DNA of 44,984 bases from Paramacrobiotus richtersi (Eukaryota > Tardigrada > Eutardigrada > Parachela > Macrobiotidae), in contig JAQGAU010000076.1 in NCBI GenBank assembly GCA_034698045.1, positions 1 through 44,984 on the forward strand. The letters are read 5' to 3'. Below the pieces are notes generated by a model. That model was given only the letters and a program-made list of their open reading frames with translations. It did no database searches and was not told the origin of the DNA. Positions 32,178 through 44,984 of the stretch are shown here, in pieces (position 1 is the first letter of the stretch; the number at the start of each line of letters is the position of its first letter). The position numbers and the translations under genes are program-made.

Positions 32178-33365
32178 TCACAGCACCGCAGACGGGTACA
32201 CTGTGGGCGCAACACCAAACGTAGTCACACTGTTACCTGGAACGGTAATATTCACCACGGTCTGCATCCCGCGAATTTCTTGCTGAATACAAGGCGGTGG
32301 ATCAGCCAAAGGACAATCCGGTACACTGTCATTAAATGTGTTCTTTGGTATGTCGCTCACGGTAACGCAGTACTTGGAGAAGGTGGACGTGACTATGGCA
32401 TCGAAAGCGTCCGTTTCACTGGCCGACAGCTGGGTAGGTCGTTTGCGTGTGTGCACGAAGATCTGCGGAGTGGCGCATAGGAAGCGATTGTGGGCGTTTG
32501 GCCAGTCGCAGGTGTAGCGGATTAGTAAGTTGTCGTAGTCATGATACAGAATCACGTAGTGTTCGGGACCTGAAATCGTCGCCAAAGTTGTAAATGCATT
32601 TACTTATTTGACCACTTCAGTGACAGTTTTGGGCAGCGATAATACAGTACGTTTGAACCGGAAGTTTGGGAGAAACAAAGCAAAACGTGTATAGATGTCT
32701 ACTGTTCAACTTACGCATAAGATACCCATCTTCCGTGTAGCCTTCATCACCGATTCCCTGTCCGGTAGAAATATACATTCCTGTCCAGTATTTCTCCTGG
32801 CACATACTGCCGTTAGTGTTCAGTTGTTGCGATGTCTGCCGGTAATGTAGCCATGCGGGACTGTGAGATACTGGTTCAAAAATTTGCCGGAGAATGTTAT
32901 ACTGGAGGCGGGGATTAGTAGCCACTGGCAGTCCCATTTGTCGGTATATATACCAAAGGCCACTAATCTACGATAATAATACAGCACGATTAGTTAAAAC
33001 CTTGTTTTTTACTATTATAAAAATACACGTTCGATGCCACGTTTCTGGTTTACAAGTATTATTGATATTTCTTTCTAATGTAGCAAACAGTAAGTTCAAC
33101 AGTCGGTAAGTTTTTTAAAGGAATTACTAACTAGTGTTCCATTATCTCCGCCTATTGCTGGGATATCCGTTGGAATAACAGATTGGGTGCATTGTTGGGC
33201 AAAGGTTGTGGTCCAGAGTACTAAAAAATGCGCTTGATAAACATTATACTGGAGCATTTAAAATACACGGATATTTTGGGTGATCCAACTTGCTAATGGG
33301 AAACAAAACTCTATCAGATTCTCACCTGGAAGAAAAAGCCACGGCAATCCGATCAAGCAGCGCAT
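32178..33365 (-). CDS. Lipocalin-like secreted protein B
   Basis: Four exons: 33365-33326, 33220-33132, 32967-32715 and 32569-32178. All phases match; the product is 257 residues. The leader (MRCLIGLPWLFLPVLWTTTF, ending FA before QQC) is followed by SGLWYIYRQMG, the lipocalin G-x-W-Y signature on the first strand. Then come YWTGMYISTGQG, DGYLMRPEHYVILYHDYDNL and LIRYTCDW, strongly like the conserved lipocalin strand with its DYDN turn, and PQIFVHTRKRPTQLSASE and FSKYCVTVSDI, which fit the strand and C-terminal helix. A C-terminal extension of about 55 residues rich in Pro, Val and Thr exceeds the usual fold. Paired cysteines suggest disulfides. It is a tandem paralogue of gene A directly downstream on the same strand. 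Ligand and tissue are unknown. Confidence 0.85.
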
Positions 33366-36300
33366 GATGTTACTTTTACCATGCAGTCTAAGCCGCAATG
33401 GAAAATCGACCAAATAGCAGAAGCGACTGCAGAAGATGTATACCGATATCTAGCGCATGTACACCATTTTAACAACTTCTGCGTTCTCACCGCAAGGCAT
33501 TAGCTGCATACTGCGACAAAAGCTAAACCGTCCATTTGACCGTTTGTCCTGCTCATACAGTACAGTCCGCGTTTACCGCGTACCTCGACGGAGCTACGGT
33601 ATTGATGAAATTATTGTGGTCTGTCCATTCTCACTTTGTTTGCTTTGTAACTTTCGTTGTAGCACAGTTGTATCTTCGGAGTGGAAAATCTAGTCGGTCA
33701 CCGTGATGCGGCGGAATTTGCCGATAGTTGCTTGATGATGGTGACTTGGGCCCGTGGGGCAGCAGAGGTCGTACGTTGCACTCACAGTCTGCCGTTAAAA
33801 GTTAACGTCTGGCAGTTGGTACGACACGAAGCGTTGGCAAGATGGCCAGATATTATTGCAATTAAACAGGTGAGTTATAGTCAGATGCATTAATGTTTGC
33901 GCTGGTACCGCAAAACTTGTCCACAAAATTTGGTGCGATAGGTTACGAGCACTTTGGTCGACTAACAACATCTGCTTGGCGTATTTGAAAGAACAAACGC
34001 AGGCTCACTCCGACTGCACAAAGAGATGGTGCATTAAAAAGTGCACTACTATGCAGAGTGCGCCAGTCTGCTGTTAAAGGCAATGTCGCGGAAAGCCGTG
34101 GGATATCAAGCGAATTATTATTTAACTATACACCGTAACATTTTGTTGTTCATTTTCACTCGAGCTCTGCAAATTGTCAGTTACGTATCTTAGCAAAGAC
34201 ATTGTAGGCCAGCTTTAATAAAATTAATAATTGCTATTGATCTACCAAAAGTATAGGATGCGATTTTTTACTCGAACACAATCTATAACAAGTCAACCAG
34301 CGCTAACTCCGTTGAAAAACTTCACTATGGTATTTCTTACCCTTGCTTCGGACCGTACGTATAGTGCGTACGCCATTCTTGATGATCTGGCCGTTCCTGA
34401 TGGGATGAAAGTGCTCGTGAGCCGTACACCGATATGATGTTCGGGTTTGGTATTTTCCGTTTTCTTTGCGCGTACATAAGATATTTTGCGACTCGAGTTG
34501 AGTGGACAAAGTGCAGTCGTGGCTTGCCGCTCCCTCCAGCTGGATGACGGAAATCTGGTCCTGTAACAGCTCAACCATTTAATCGTCTCGTTGTATCTCC
34601 GCTGTTTTACATAACTGATGTATGTCATGTCTGGACGATTACTTGGTTCTTGACCTCATCGACCGAAGCGAAGCGGAGGTCCTCCATGTTCAAGAGTAAT
34701 GCAATGAGCGGGGTTGCCAACCGTTTTTGCGTACCGCGATAGCGCACGCGGTTTCCATCCAAATTTCGCCAAATTTGAACAGAACATAGACTGCGACCCG
34801 TAGAAGAGCTGATTACATACTTTTTGATATGCATACCTCAAAAGATGAGCGAGATATGAGCAAAATAAGAGCACATTTTTGACAACAAAAGATTCTTTTG
34901 TCTACATATCTTCAAACATTACGACCTGCGCAATCGGCTATCCCTGCCTACTTGCATGGCAGGCAGACGCAGTGCACAATGCACATGCTGATTATTGCTG
35001 CGCATGGCAAAACAGTAAACAAGCCGGTATGTTAAAAATATATTAATGTCTTTAAACAACACAGTAGCCGCTTCGGGATAACCGTTTGTTAAAACCACCA
35101 GAAGACCGGGCGGCTCATTTGTCGATATCTGTCCAATAATATTACACAAAGCCTGACGTTTTGAAACCAGACCACTAGTTCTCCATTTTTACACTGCTCA
35201 CAACATTTACGTAAAACCAAGTACAACAGTACTCGATTACTCTATTGGATCCTTGAAAACGTTGTTTATTTGCTTTTTAAACCGATCGGCAATAATGCCC
35301 GCTCCTGTTTTGTACACTGAACAATACCGGCTGCTCCAGAAAAACACACGGCACACGTAGGTAATAACGGATGTCCCATACGGATGTGCGGGTATTCTTA
35401 GCCGGGTTTTATTTTCCCCCACATCTGTACCCATTTATTGTGCCCACACTCCGCTATATACGAGTCACGCACACACATCCCGGCAGACAGGAAGAGAGGG
35501 ATTAAAGCCATTCCTCACGCCATACACTATGTGTCAAGCTCTCTTTATGGCCAATTCATGTACCGGCTGTACGACGCAATGTACTATTGATTGGACAGTA
35601 CAAAGTTGCACAACCAGCAAAACAGCGATGTAGATCACTCTTCCAGCTAACAAATAATGTCGGGATCAAAACTAGTGTTCCATACACTTATCCCGTTCAA
35701 ACGCCGACAGCGTGCATGGTACGCGATCAGACACGTACACGAAATGGTGTGTTAAAGGGAGAATTAATATGTTGCTCTACCGGTTGAACCACGGGGCCGG
35801 GGTAATGGACGACATACACGCCCGTTGCTTGATCGTTAAAACCCGGGTGTAGAGTTGCTGCCTGCTGCAGTCCAATCCGGAAGCGCGCCGGTTGCAGCTT
35901 GACTCTCCATCGATATACAGGCATGTTGTGTACGTGTTTTGTAGCTGTGTTGATATAGTTGTCGCCGGCACCTGTAACCATCAGCATCGTTTTTCGTTGC
36001 GCCGAGGATACATTTCACTATAAAGCTGTATCCGTTAAGCTTCTTTTTATAAGTTGAGGATTGATATACGAAGATTGTCGGCTTTGCACATTCTGCTCTT
36101 GTTTTAGCTGAGTGCTTCATAGCGAATATCCATGTCTTACGTTTACAATTTTAGAAATTAAGTTCTGGTTCACTTCAGCGTGCTTCTGTTGTGTAGTTTT
36201 TACATTGTTTGATCGGAAGTCATATTCTCCATTATGTCATAATAAGGCTTTCTTGTGAGACACCCGCACTTTTCTCCCCATGAATCCCGCCGATTACAGA

Positions 36301-37322
36301 CGCTTATTAATTCGCTGGGTGTGTGGCGATTGTTCGGTGTAACGAGTTTCACGGAAGCTGGGGAGAAACTGCCGGTGCAAAAGTGGGATATTTGCTTGTG
36401 ACGTCGCCCGTGAATATTTATGGATCGGACAGCTTGATAGAGGTACTCACGTAAAAGAGCTTATTACGGCTGAACCCTGATTATGGGAATTACTGTACTA
36501 CAATCATGGGATACCGGGTGCCACTAATTATCGTACATACCGCGGGTTATAGGGGCGTTATCAACCAGCCTTAGTATTTAAGCTTAGCATGCGCTTTTAA
36601 TAAAGCGCTTCTGTACTTTTTGCAGGTAAAAGTGTAAATTTGAATTTGAAAAAAAACAGCGTAAGCAAACCGTTTAGTAATCATATACGGAATTCCGGAT
36701 GTGTGACTTTTTGCGCAGTTGATGCATGTATTAGATGTCTACCATAACGGACAACCTATCTGTGCATAATATTATAGCATACGGAGCATACGGTACATAT
36801 AATTTTTAAGTAATTTTCCGTATTTTTTCTTTTATATAATGTGTATAACAGGAAATAGTTCCAATTTTGCTCTTACAGCTTTGTTCAACGTAATGCTGTT
36901 CGATTTTACGCGGTAACGGAAAAATAAACTTTAACCTGTTGTTTCCTGATAAGCCGGTTTTTTTTTATTTATCTGCGAATAAAACCACACAAAACTTTTG
37001 ATTCTCCATTAAAAAGTATACTTCGCTTTTAATAAACCACATTTCCACAGAAATAATGAACCAACTATAATGTAAAACATATTGCGTTTCGAGCAGTTTG
37101 AATGTTCATGTTCGAAACACCCTCTACAAGGTCATAACATGCTAAGCAATTTGCCGATACATTTCCGGTTGATGTAGCCGTAATTACCGCAGCAGGTTAA
37201 CCGACGCGTATACCCAGTTCTAATCTACAGTGTATATACTATTCTGGTATAAATCCATTAGTTGTAACGAGCGTTTGATGGCTGTAGTTCACTGCACCGT
37301 CGCATGGGTTGGGTGTAATAGC
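33366..37322. other. Gene-poor region of about 4 kb
   Basis: This lies between the divergent lipocalin B and SCYL2 genes. Several minus-strand frames of 60-110 codons (around 34303-34834 and 35727-36120) carry no recognisable domain, leader or splice-consistent neighbour. I call no gene. Promoter elements of SCYL2 should lie near the right end but none stands out. Confidence 0.5.
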
Positions 37323-40300
37323 ATGCGGAAATCAAGTGTCATATCCGGTGTCAGCCGGGACGCCAGTCCCCGGCTGTCCTTTCGGGGATCCCGCGGCGAT
37401 ATCACCGCGACTAGCCTGGACACAGCGGTCAACTGTTTTGTCCAGTGTTCAACACTGGCGCACGCTGTGGAGATGGGGGAGTTTGTTGGGACGTTTGGAC
37501 CCGAATGTGTGTGGCGGGTGTATGATGTGACACGGCGAACGGATAAGGAGGTAAGAGACGCTTATGCTGATTTTATTGTTAAACCCAGATGTCGTAGTAA
37601 TATCAACATACAGCAATACAATTAAATAAAAAAACTTGGTCCAATCCGCGCGACATGGAACAGTGCTTGTAATCAAATGGGCATTACCACGCATAATTTC
37701 TACACTTAAATGTTGAAACAAAAAACAAGTTGATCGACTTTCCCCAGTTTTTAAAAACAACCTTCTACCGATCTCTTTGCGCTTATAGTAGACGCTTATG
37801 GTAATGTGCAAACATTTCTGACATTTTTGTAGTAATATTCTAATAGCGAAGATTTGTCTGTGACGTTGTTCGTAGCTTGTGAAGAAAATTAATCGTTGAA
37901 CAGTTGTAAAGCGTAAGTTCAGCGTGTTTTTCTTAGCTCGCATTTAGGTGCACTGTGACTTTCAATAGCGCGACGTTTTCTTGAAACCCAGTATGGTCAT
38001 CAATGAAAAGAATTGCAACTTGCACTCTTCATAGCTTTTTGTATGCGGCATGTGACATACAGTGAGTACTATTGTTCGGATAGTTGCTTGAAAAAGGCAC
38101 ATTATACAAGCAGTATTAGGGGAAACATGGTAACCTCTTTGAAGACACTCCTTGAACAGAAAGAACACTTTCAACAACACAACAAAAAATGATAAATTAA
38201 TAAATATAAAAAATTAAAAAAAAACACGCAGATATTAGAAACCTGTAATGAAACTGAATGGCAGTTCAAACATTTCATTCAGAAGAGCGAATTTTCCAAA
38301 AGAGTATGATACTAAGAAATTTCCGAAGAGCACAGAGTTAGACGGGAACAAACGTCATCAACATATCTTCACACAACCCAAGTTCATCCACATCATTAAA
38401 TATTGACCCTCACCCGCGGTTCGCCTCATGATTAATGCCGGCTGATGATGGCCCCAGGTGCCATGGCCCCTGATGATGCCGCGTATCACGCATCATCAAC
38501 TCGGCGCATTTTTACATATCTCTTTCTTCCGGCATGCTGCACGCACCACCACGATTACATCGTTCAGCTGCGCCACAGAAAACGCGCATAACGACGGTGT
38601 GTTTTGCTACCATTGTGTGTCCCCCGCTTAAGAGGATCATTCGTCCGACTTCCGCTGTTAACCTGCGTGGTTACGTCAACCAAACCGGGTCTTTTGTTTG
38701 ACTGCAGGAGAAAGCGGCGTTTTGGGATTTGAATGAGTCGTTGCAGCGCGGTATAGCTCAAATGCGAATCGATGGGGATTATGACAGAAAGTGGGACATT
38801 GGGGAGATGTGGGATAATTATAACCCCACCTTGGGATAATTTGGGATTTAGGGCGCAGATCATGCTGTTGCTTGGTTTCTAGAAAAAAATTATTTTTTGA
38901 TTAACCGACTCGAATTTTTACCATATATGCATCTCCGAAACGTAGTTTTCAATAAAAATTATAACAGCAAAATGGAACTTGACTTACGTATAGGCTCAGC
39001 CGATTGGGAAAGGTTAGAATTTAATTCGCTATTCGTTCTATAAGTCTACACACAATATTGTGTAAGCCGGTAATCAAATTTTACTATGTTTACGGTGGAA
39101 TCTGTTTTGTTCGATCTTTTCCCATCTTTTAATAAATTTTTTGTATATGACTTGAAAAGCTGTTTTTTCTCTTGATAAATGGTTAATAAAATAATTTTGC
39201 TATTCGTTTTAAATACATGTAAAAACTCGATTCCGATCTCTTATTACGAAGTGGCCATACGTAATTCGTATGCAGGACATGCGTTTAAATTGCGGGGAAA
39301 CTCCCCTCGTGGCCCGCTTTTTGGGGCGCAGTATAATCTCGATCCACACACATACACACATCCTTCCTGTGCCGATTTGCCATCCGCTAGCGCGCTGATC
39401 CGCAACGCCAGTTGACTGATTGTTTGTTCGACTGACACCAATTGTTAGCCCCGCATGCACTGCCGACACCAGCTGCTGGCTGCCGCAGTCAAGTACCCCC
39501 AAACGCAAACACCACTTCCGACGTTTTCTTATGCCACCGTATTGATTAATTGGATTGTGCAGGCTGGGATTCAGAGAAAATTGTTAAAGAAAATACTGCG
39601 AATTATGTAGTGTAAGATCATTGGAAAAGCTGGGTGGGTTTTGTTTTGCTCTCTTTGGTTTTTTTATGTACATTTTCTTGAGCTTATTTATGATTGTTTT
39701 ATATAAGTTTCTGGGTAAGAAAGCGCTAACCTTTTTTATGGTTTCTCAATTGACATTTATCCTCTTGTTTCATTTATTATCTTTTTTGTTTTATAACTTC
39801 CGTATAAAAATCGTATTCTTGTGAATATTTCTGTTATGTTTCTTATATACTTTTTCCCTAATGTGTTTCTCATATATGACATATAAATTTTTTTTATTAT
39901 TTTATTATCCGGTTGGCTAACGTGTTTCCATGTGTCTGCCGAATAATTTCGCCATTTTTATCATTATTTTCACTAAATAGTCATTTGCGTCGCAACTGCT
40001 GATTATACGTTTTTACAAGTTAAGGTTTATTTGATCAGTATTCCACAACGGAAGTATTCATAATCATTTCACATCGTCAAATCGACCGGACATAAACCCA
40101 TCGATTCCACCCAACAGAATCGATTAAACAAAGTAAAACCGATCCATACCCTTCCCAGCACAACATTCCCCGGAAAAAACCTCCAAACAAAAATCTGTCT
40201 CACCATAATTCCTTTTTGATAACGTATTTGACTAGACGTCGCATTTTTTCGTCTTACATAATTCACGCGCTTTTTCCATGCGGACCGCTTGATTAGGGAG

Positions 40301-43300
40301 TACAAGCGTTGCAATCCCATCCCGTCGGGATACTTTAAGGCAGCGATATCGATCGATGACCTCCAGAGATATGCCACAATAAGTGGCGCATACACCGCAT
40401 AAACATACATCAGGCATGCGCTCCATGTGAAGCTGGGATTAAGCGATTTTCTTCCACCATAACATTGGCATTAATCCCACGATCCGGTTGCGGGGCTGCA
40501 TGTCTATATTACGGACAGTTAATACGTGTGTATCCGATATATCTTGTAGCTATCGGGGGAAAGTGAGCAGTTGCTCCAGTTGTAAACGTTGTACGAGTGT
40601 TTAATTTGGTAACAAACATGACAGCATTAACTTGCAACGGGATTATAATAAAACCTAAACACAACATGACCTTCAAAGCAAAACGGTCAATAACGCAAAA
40701 AAATCAAATTATTGTAGTGGATTAACAAAAAAAAGAAATAAAAAAACAAAATTTACAAAAACCCAATATCGGGAAATTCAAGGAGGATTTTTACGCCGCT
40801 ACTTGATGATAACATAAGGTGTCATTTTTTGTATATCTTTACATAATTCCTAAATCACGCTAATTAATTTGTCAGGCAAAATTGAAATCTTGCTATATTA
40901 ACTGAAAACGTAATTTAACTGTATTGTCTGAAATTACCAACAGGTTTCCCTTGTTTAGTGCACGAGCCGAAAAACTAATATTTATGTACGATATAATATT
41001 CATAATACTATGTCAAAACGGTAGTTTTAATCGAGTGTACACACCCTACAAAATTATTGGAGCACCGTGGTATTTACACGAAAAATCGCTTTGATTCATT
41101 GTAAAAACCAGGAAAACTTATCCCGCTCGACTAGCTTAACCACCATAATCAGTCCAACAATTTTCCTCACGCACTACCCTTTAATTGCAGGCCCTCTCCC
41201 TGTTCATCTTCGAGAAGCGCATCGCGGAAAAACTCCACAAACCCAAACGGAAAGGCACCATTACCGAGCTGTACAAGCGGGGCTGTAACCAACTGGAACG
41301 TATGCAGAACATCCGCTTCTTGAAATTCACCCATCCCACGGAAGAAACACCGTAAGTTGCGTACGTGGAAGCAATTAAGCGCAGGGGTCATGACGGGTGA
41401 AGGGGCGCTGCTAATGGGATAACCGGGAAATGTTTTCGCTTAATGGAATAATGATGATTGGCTGGGATTTTCTAGGGATGCCCTCATGTTTATCAGTGAG
41501 CCGGTGATTGGCAGTTTATTCGATGTGATTAGTAAGGAGCGCGGGAAGAAGATCTTTGGACAGCCGGATAACTTGCTGGTTAGTGTCAACAGCGGTTTAA
41601 TCAACAGGAGATTAATGTATGAGTTATATGTATTCTTACGTGTTTATTGTTTACGTTAGTTTTACCACACCTTTTTTAATTTGTAGTCTTTCTTCGTACA
41701 AAACAATCTACTAGCAAGATCTTTCGGGTGTTACATCTGGAAAGATACGTAATCGATACAACTACTCATTGAACTGTATAAAATTGGAAATCTATGCGAT
41801 TTGTTTACATCTCAGCATTGTGAAGTAACTTTTTAACTTTTGTAGTTCACACTTCTAATTTTTCTGTTGGAAACTAAATAATATCTGAGGTAGACATCTG
41901 GTTCTAATGCTGTAACCTTTCGTGAGACGAGCTCTTTTCAAGCGTGATAAGTTGATAACAAAAACATCCTTTATGCACATCCGCTTTGCGCTATAACTCC
42001 TGATTAACCGATTCCACCCAAAACCTCATGTATGCCAGTTTTTCATTAGGAATGCCCATTACTCGATTTGGAGATCAAATGCGGGATCGCTCAAGTACGT
42101 AAACACAATCTACGCACACGTAAGTCCTGTGGGTTGGGGGGAAGCATGTAAAACGCACGCAAGCGGAACGCCATCAACAAATCGTTTCTGACTGGCGGTT
42201 CGAGCGGGGGGATTAATAGTAAAATAATGGCCCGCTTTCCTGTCGGGTAATTTGGGAGGAATGCCGCTGTCAATTGCGTCGGGGATCAACTGGCATCGCG
42301 GGCGCTTGCCGCTCACAGTACTCGGTGGACCGGAAGACAGCGACATTGTTCGGCTAGTCATCATCCGGAACTATCGCTCATTGAGAGACTGATCAAAGCA
42401 AAGGTCAAACGGTTTAGATTGTCCGTGAATAGCGTACTGCATCAATTCGGTTCATTTTCGTATTGAAATGAAGTTTCAAAGTTGTATAGTTAAGCAGTTC
42501 ACGAACTCAACGACTTAACGCGTAATTCAAAGGTACGTACTTTTACGTACATTTGAGTTTTCGTTCTCCGCGCTGAAAAGTATCAACAAGATGGTTAATT
42601 AGCGAAAAAGTTTTTCTGTCGGTGTTTACAAGACTGTACTATGCAGCTCGCGCTGCATATTAGCGTCAGTAATATTTTTTTGGTCCAAATTTGGTATCAT
42701 TCGACTCAGCTGTTCGAGTTCTGTCGAATGGTGCAACATTTGGTCTTATTACTATCTTTACCAAACTCGACCTTTTTGGCTTATAATATTACAAGCTGTC
42801 GGCTGGAGCGGCCGCCCGCGGACCGCGCAGCTATGCAGCTGGTGCTGCATATTAGGTTCAGTAATATTTTTTTGTCCCAAATTTGGTACCACTCGACTCA
42901 GCTCGTCGAGTTCTATCGAATGGTGCAACATTCGGTCTTATTACTATCTTTACCCCACCCCCCCTTCTCGAGCTTAAATATTACTGAACTAATTAAATAT
43001 TACTGACTTAATAGCTTTATGATCTAAACACTTTGTGGCTCAGATTGCCTTGGCTTTGATATTTCCCAAGCATATGAAACCTGGAAAAGCCTAAACATCG
43101 TTAGCGTACCTGCAAAATGTGGGCTTTACCCGATTTGTACAAGAAAAACAATCGAACTTCTTTAATTTCTATCAAATTTTAACACTATACCAACGGCGAA
43201 AGTGCAATGTACTCAGTTTAGGAATAACATCAGGGAAGAGATCACCACTCGAAAATGCAGATAATGACAATTTTCCCGTACATCCGCTAGTGTTTTTGTC

Positions 43301-44562
43301 CGTCCGCTAAAAAGCAATTATCCCGGTTTGCGGTTGCCTGATTGGATTTGTGATTGTTTTTCGGGTGAAAAGAAAACCCATTAGACCGGTGCATCCGCTG
43401 AGCGGAAATGAAGGGAACAAGGGACAATCTACGTGGGGGAAAATCAAGCCTGCAAGGCCGCCGCTATTATCCCTCTCGTAGACAAAATGCGGAATAAATG
43501 AAGACATACAGCAGACAATTTTCCCTATCTGTTTTCTGAGCGTAATCCTATTAGTCTGTAATGACTTTGTCTATGTTGCAGTTTGGCATGCCCCATCAAC
43601 TGCACAAGTTTGCGAGAATAACAGTGGGCTAATCGGGAGTTAACGGGTTTCGTTAATTTCTTTTCACCGAAAAAAGTTGGATACATGGCTTTGTGAGCCT
43701 TATAGTAGGGAAAACAGGCGAAATTAAAATGTAAGAGCTCCGCACAAATTGGGCGTTTTACGCCGAATAAAGTAGGGAGACCTATTTGCTCTGAAACTCT
43801 GTGAGTAGGGTGATCTCTAATTGCCAGTTCTATGTGGAGAATGATACAAACAAACTAAGCGCGCGCGTCGTCATCGCGTCAACTAAGCTTTTGCGGCTAA
43901 TGAGTGATTGTCAAACTCTTGACCTTGCTGCATATTTTTGGGTAATGAATGCTGTTTCATCCATATTTAGTAAAATTTTGGTAAAAGTAAATTACCGCGA
44001 AGGGAAACACAACTACAGGTCAAGCAACAATAACACCCATACGAGACAAATTCAGATAAAACCGTCAAAAGCAATATAACCTGGTTGGTTCTCCCGGTAA
44101 TCCGCACTTGACAAGTTTAACACTTACACTATTTACCAACCCGGCATTGACATTTTTTCCTCTTACGCAAAGATCCCCCTCTTAACATATATATTGACCG
44201 GGTGTACATACAATAGCGGATTATCGATAACCTTGGCGTTTTACCTGTCTCCCCACTGTATTCCCCGAATCAATAGATGCAGTCTGGTATTAAATTGCTT
44301 TTTTCCCCCTAACTCTCTTCCCCCCGGTCTGCGGCCTTTATTCCCGGATGTGCGGGGAACAAGGGACGCGCTCGCCGTGAACAGCATCATATATTGTGTG
44401 TTCTCTCTCTCTCCGCTACAGATCACGGAAGCCCTTATTCATCTGCACAGCACGGAGCACTGCATGCACGGTAATGTGTGCCCCGAGACAATTCTCATCC
44501 TGGCCAATGGATCCTGGAAATTGGCGGGCCTGGAGTTTGCGGAAAAGTCACCCAATCGAGTG
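37323..44562 (+). CDS. SCYL2: SCYL2, SCY1-like pseudokinase (5' half; gene continues past the window)
   Basis: Exons: about 37323-37550 (start uncertain), 41191-41351, 41476-41578, 42050-42094 and 44422-44562, all joining in phase. The encoded order is EFVGTFGPECVWRVYD (vestigial glycine loop), then ALSLFIFEKRI, LYKRGCNQLERMQNIRFLKF, DALMFISEPVIGSLFDVI, LLDLEIKCGIAQ, ITEALIHLHS, MHGNVCPETILI and GSWKLAGLEFAEKS. This matches the N-terminal kinase-like domain of animal SCYL2 strand by strand. Degenerate HGN in place of HRD and GLEF in place of DFG are typical of the family, a pseudokinase in clathrin-coated vesicle traffic between Golgi, endosomes and the cell surface. Only about 220 residues of an expected 900 or so are here. 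The C-lobe, HEAT-like repeats and clathrin/AP2-binding tail lie to the right. The N-terminus upstream of HAVEMGEF is weakly supported. Confidence 0.9.
37551..41190 (+). other. First large intron of SCYL2 (about 3.6 kb)
   Basis: GT-AG intron (gtaaga ... ttaattgcag). It is AT-rich with long T and A runs (about 39600-40000 and 40720-40770). No nested gene, repeat family or mobile-element ends were recognised. Confidence 0.7.
42095..44421 (+). other. Fourth intron of SCYL2 (about 2.3 kb)
   Basis: GT-AG intron (gtacgt ... cgctacag) containing a two-copy tandem repeat at 42637-42954 and otherwise unremarkable sequence. Confidence 0.7.
42637..42954. repeat. Two-copy tandem repeat, 192-bp period
   Basis: Copies at about 42637-42762 and 42829-42954 are about 90% alike. 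Both begin with a short hairpin (gcagctcgcgctgc or gcagctggtgctgc) and share caaatttggta, tcgaatggtgcaacatt and ggtcttattactatctttacc. The spacer is GC-rich and contains gcggccgcccgcgg. A plus-strand open frame spans both copies because the period is a multiple of three; I regard it as chance. Confidence 0.8.
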
Positions 44563-44984
44563 GTATGTACATCGCCTTACATACTATTAAAACGGTGACG
44601 GCAAAGCAATCGTTATTGTAACCAAGTTACCCTGGAAATAACAAGATGCAGGCAACTGAAATTAGATAATCTGTTACTACAAAGAAGTAAGCTGTGTTGG
44701 GCTACCGTTCTTTCATGTAACTTCAGGCGGTTTTGCAATGCGGTGTTTATTGTATTACTTTACTGGTAAAACTGGTAGATATTACTGTCGAACAGTTTCT
44801 CGAAACTTATGCAGAATGCAGACTATCTCGTCCCAGTTTCGGTTGACAACCAGTATTCCCGTAAATCGCCATTCCCTGACATTAAGACGTTGCTGACAAA
44901 ACATGCCTGGTCTTGGATATCAGTGCATGCGTGGCACGTTAGCGGCAGTGTAGTCCATTAAAATGCCATTTCATTCACGCATCC

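Noticed and set aside
34303..34834. Minus-strand frames of 69-111 codons
   Set aside because: No recognisable domain and no splice-consistent link between them; possibly remnants of an old element.
35727..35987. 86-codon minus-strand frame rich in Pro, Val and Arg
   Set aside because: Overlaps two other frames of similar length and has no leader or family resemblance.
39621..39824. Hydrophobic 67-codon frame resembling a membrane protein
   Set aside because: Product of a T-rich tract inside the SCYL2 intron; Phe/Leu codons are expected by composition.
42808..42825. gcggccgcccgcgg (NotI site) as vector or cloning artefact
   Set aside because: No vector sequence flanks it and the repeat continues on both sides.
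42641..43006. 121-codon frame over the tandem repeat
   Set aside because: The 192-bp period is a multiple of three, so a chance frame is doubled; it is intronic with no domain.
1..44984. CRISPR arrays, operons, bacterial promoters or rRNA
   Set aside because: None seen; the split genes and GT-AG introns show animal nuclear DNA.

Overview
The window is intron-rich animal DNA. Introns are mostly short (about 50-350 nt) with GT-AG ends, genes lie on both strands, and promoters carry TATA-like boxes. Two diagnostic genes (a SCYL2 orthologue and an SLC6 transporter) and a multi-gene family of secreted cathepsin B-like proteases point to an invertebrate metazoan, probably an ecdysozoan. A tardigrade is my best guess, but that is inference and weak.

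Layout. (1) Positions 1-12.6 kb, plus strand: a tandem cluster of cathepsin B-like (C1A) proteases. It holds the 3' end of one gene, a truncated 5' remnant (2966-3402), and two full-length paralogues (5670-7851 and 9928-12490) with identical exon sizes. In the complete members the protease is followed by a cysteine-rich module resembling a peritrophin-A/CBM14 chitin-binding domain and then a threonine-rich mucin-like tail. (2) 13.6-16.2 kb, minus: a kinase-like gene with an N-lobe, a degenerate catalytic core and a leucine-rich C-terminus, broken by a 5-nt frameshift and an in-frame stop. (3) 17.2-20.6 kb, minus: an SLC6 amino-acid/neurotransmitter transporter in at least 15 small exons. (4) 21.5-28.8 kb, minus: two more cathepsin B-like genes without the chitin-binding/mucin tail; the second has a frameshift in exon 5. 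(5) 30.0-33.4 kb, minus: two tandem lipocalin-like secreted proteins; a 748-bp non-autonomous hAT-type transposon with a perfect 8-bp target duplication sits in an intron of the first. (6) 37.3-44.6 kb and beyond, plus: the 5' half of SCYL2, a pseudokinase, with introns of 2.3-3.6 kb.

The most interesting material is the protease family. It shows one conserved exon skeleton, loss of the occluding loop of classical cathepsin B, tailed and tailless subfamilies on opposite strands, and a range of decay states: lost start codon, early stop in the tail, frameshift, and 5' remnant. Together these suggest rapid birth and death of secreted, possibly gut- or matrix-associated, proteases. Functional statements rest on motif recognition by eye, and gene models were joined by hand from splice sites and phase; no database search was run.
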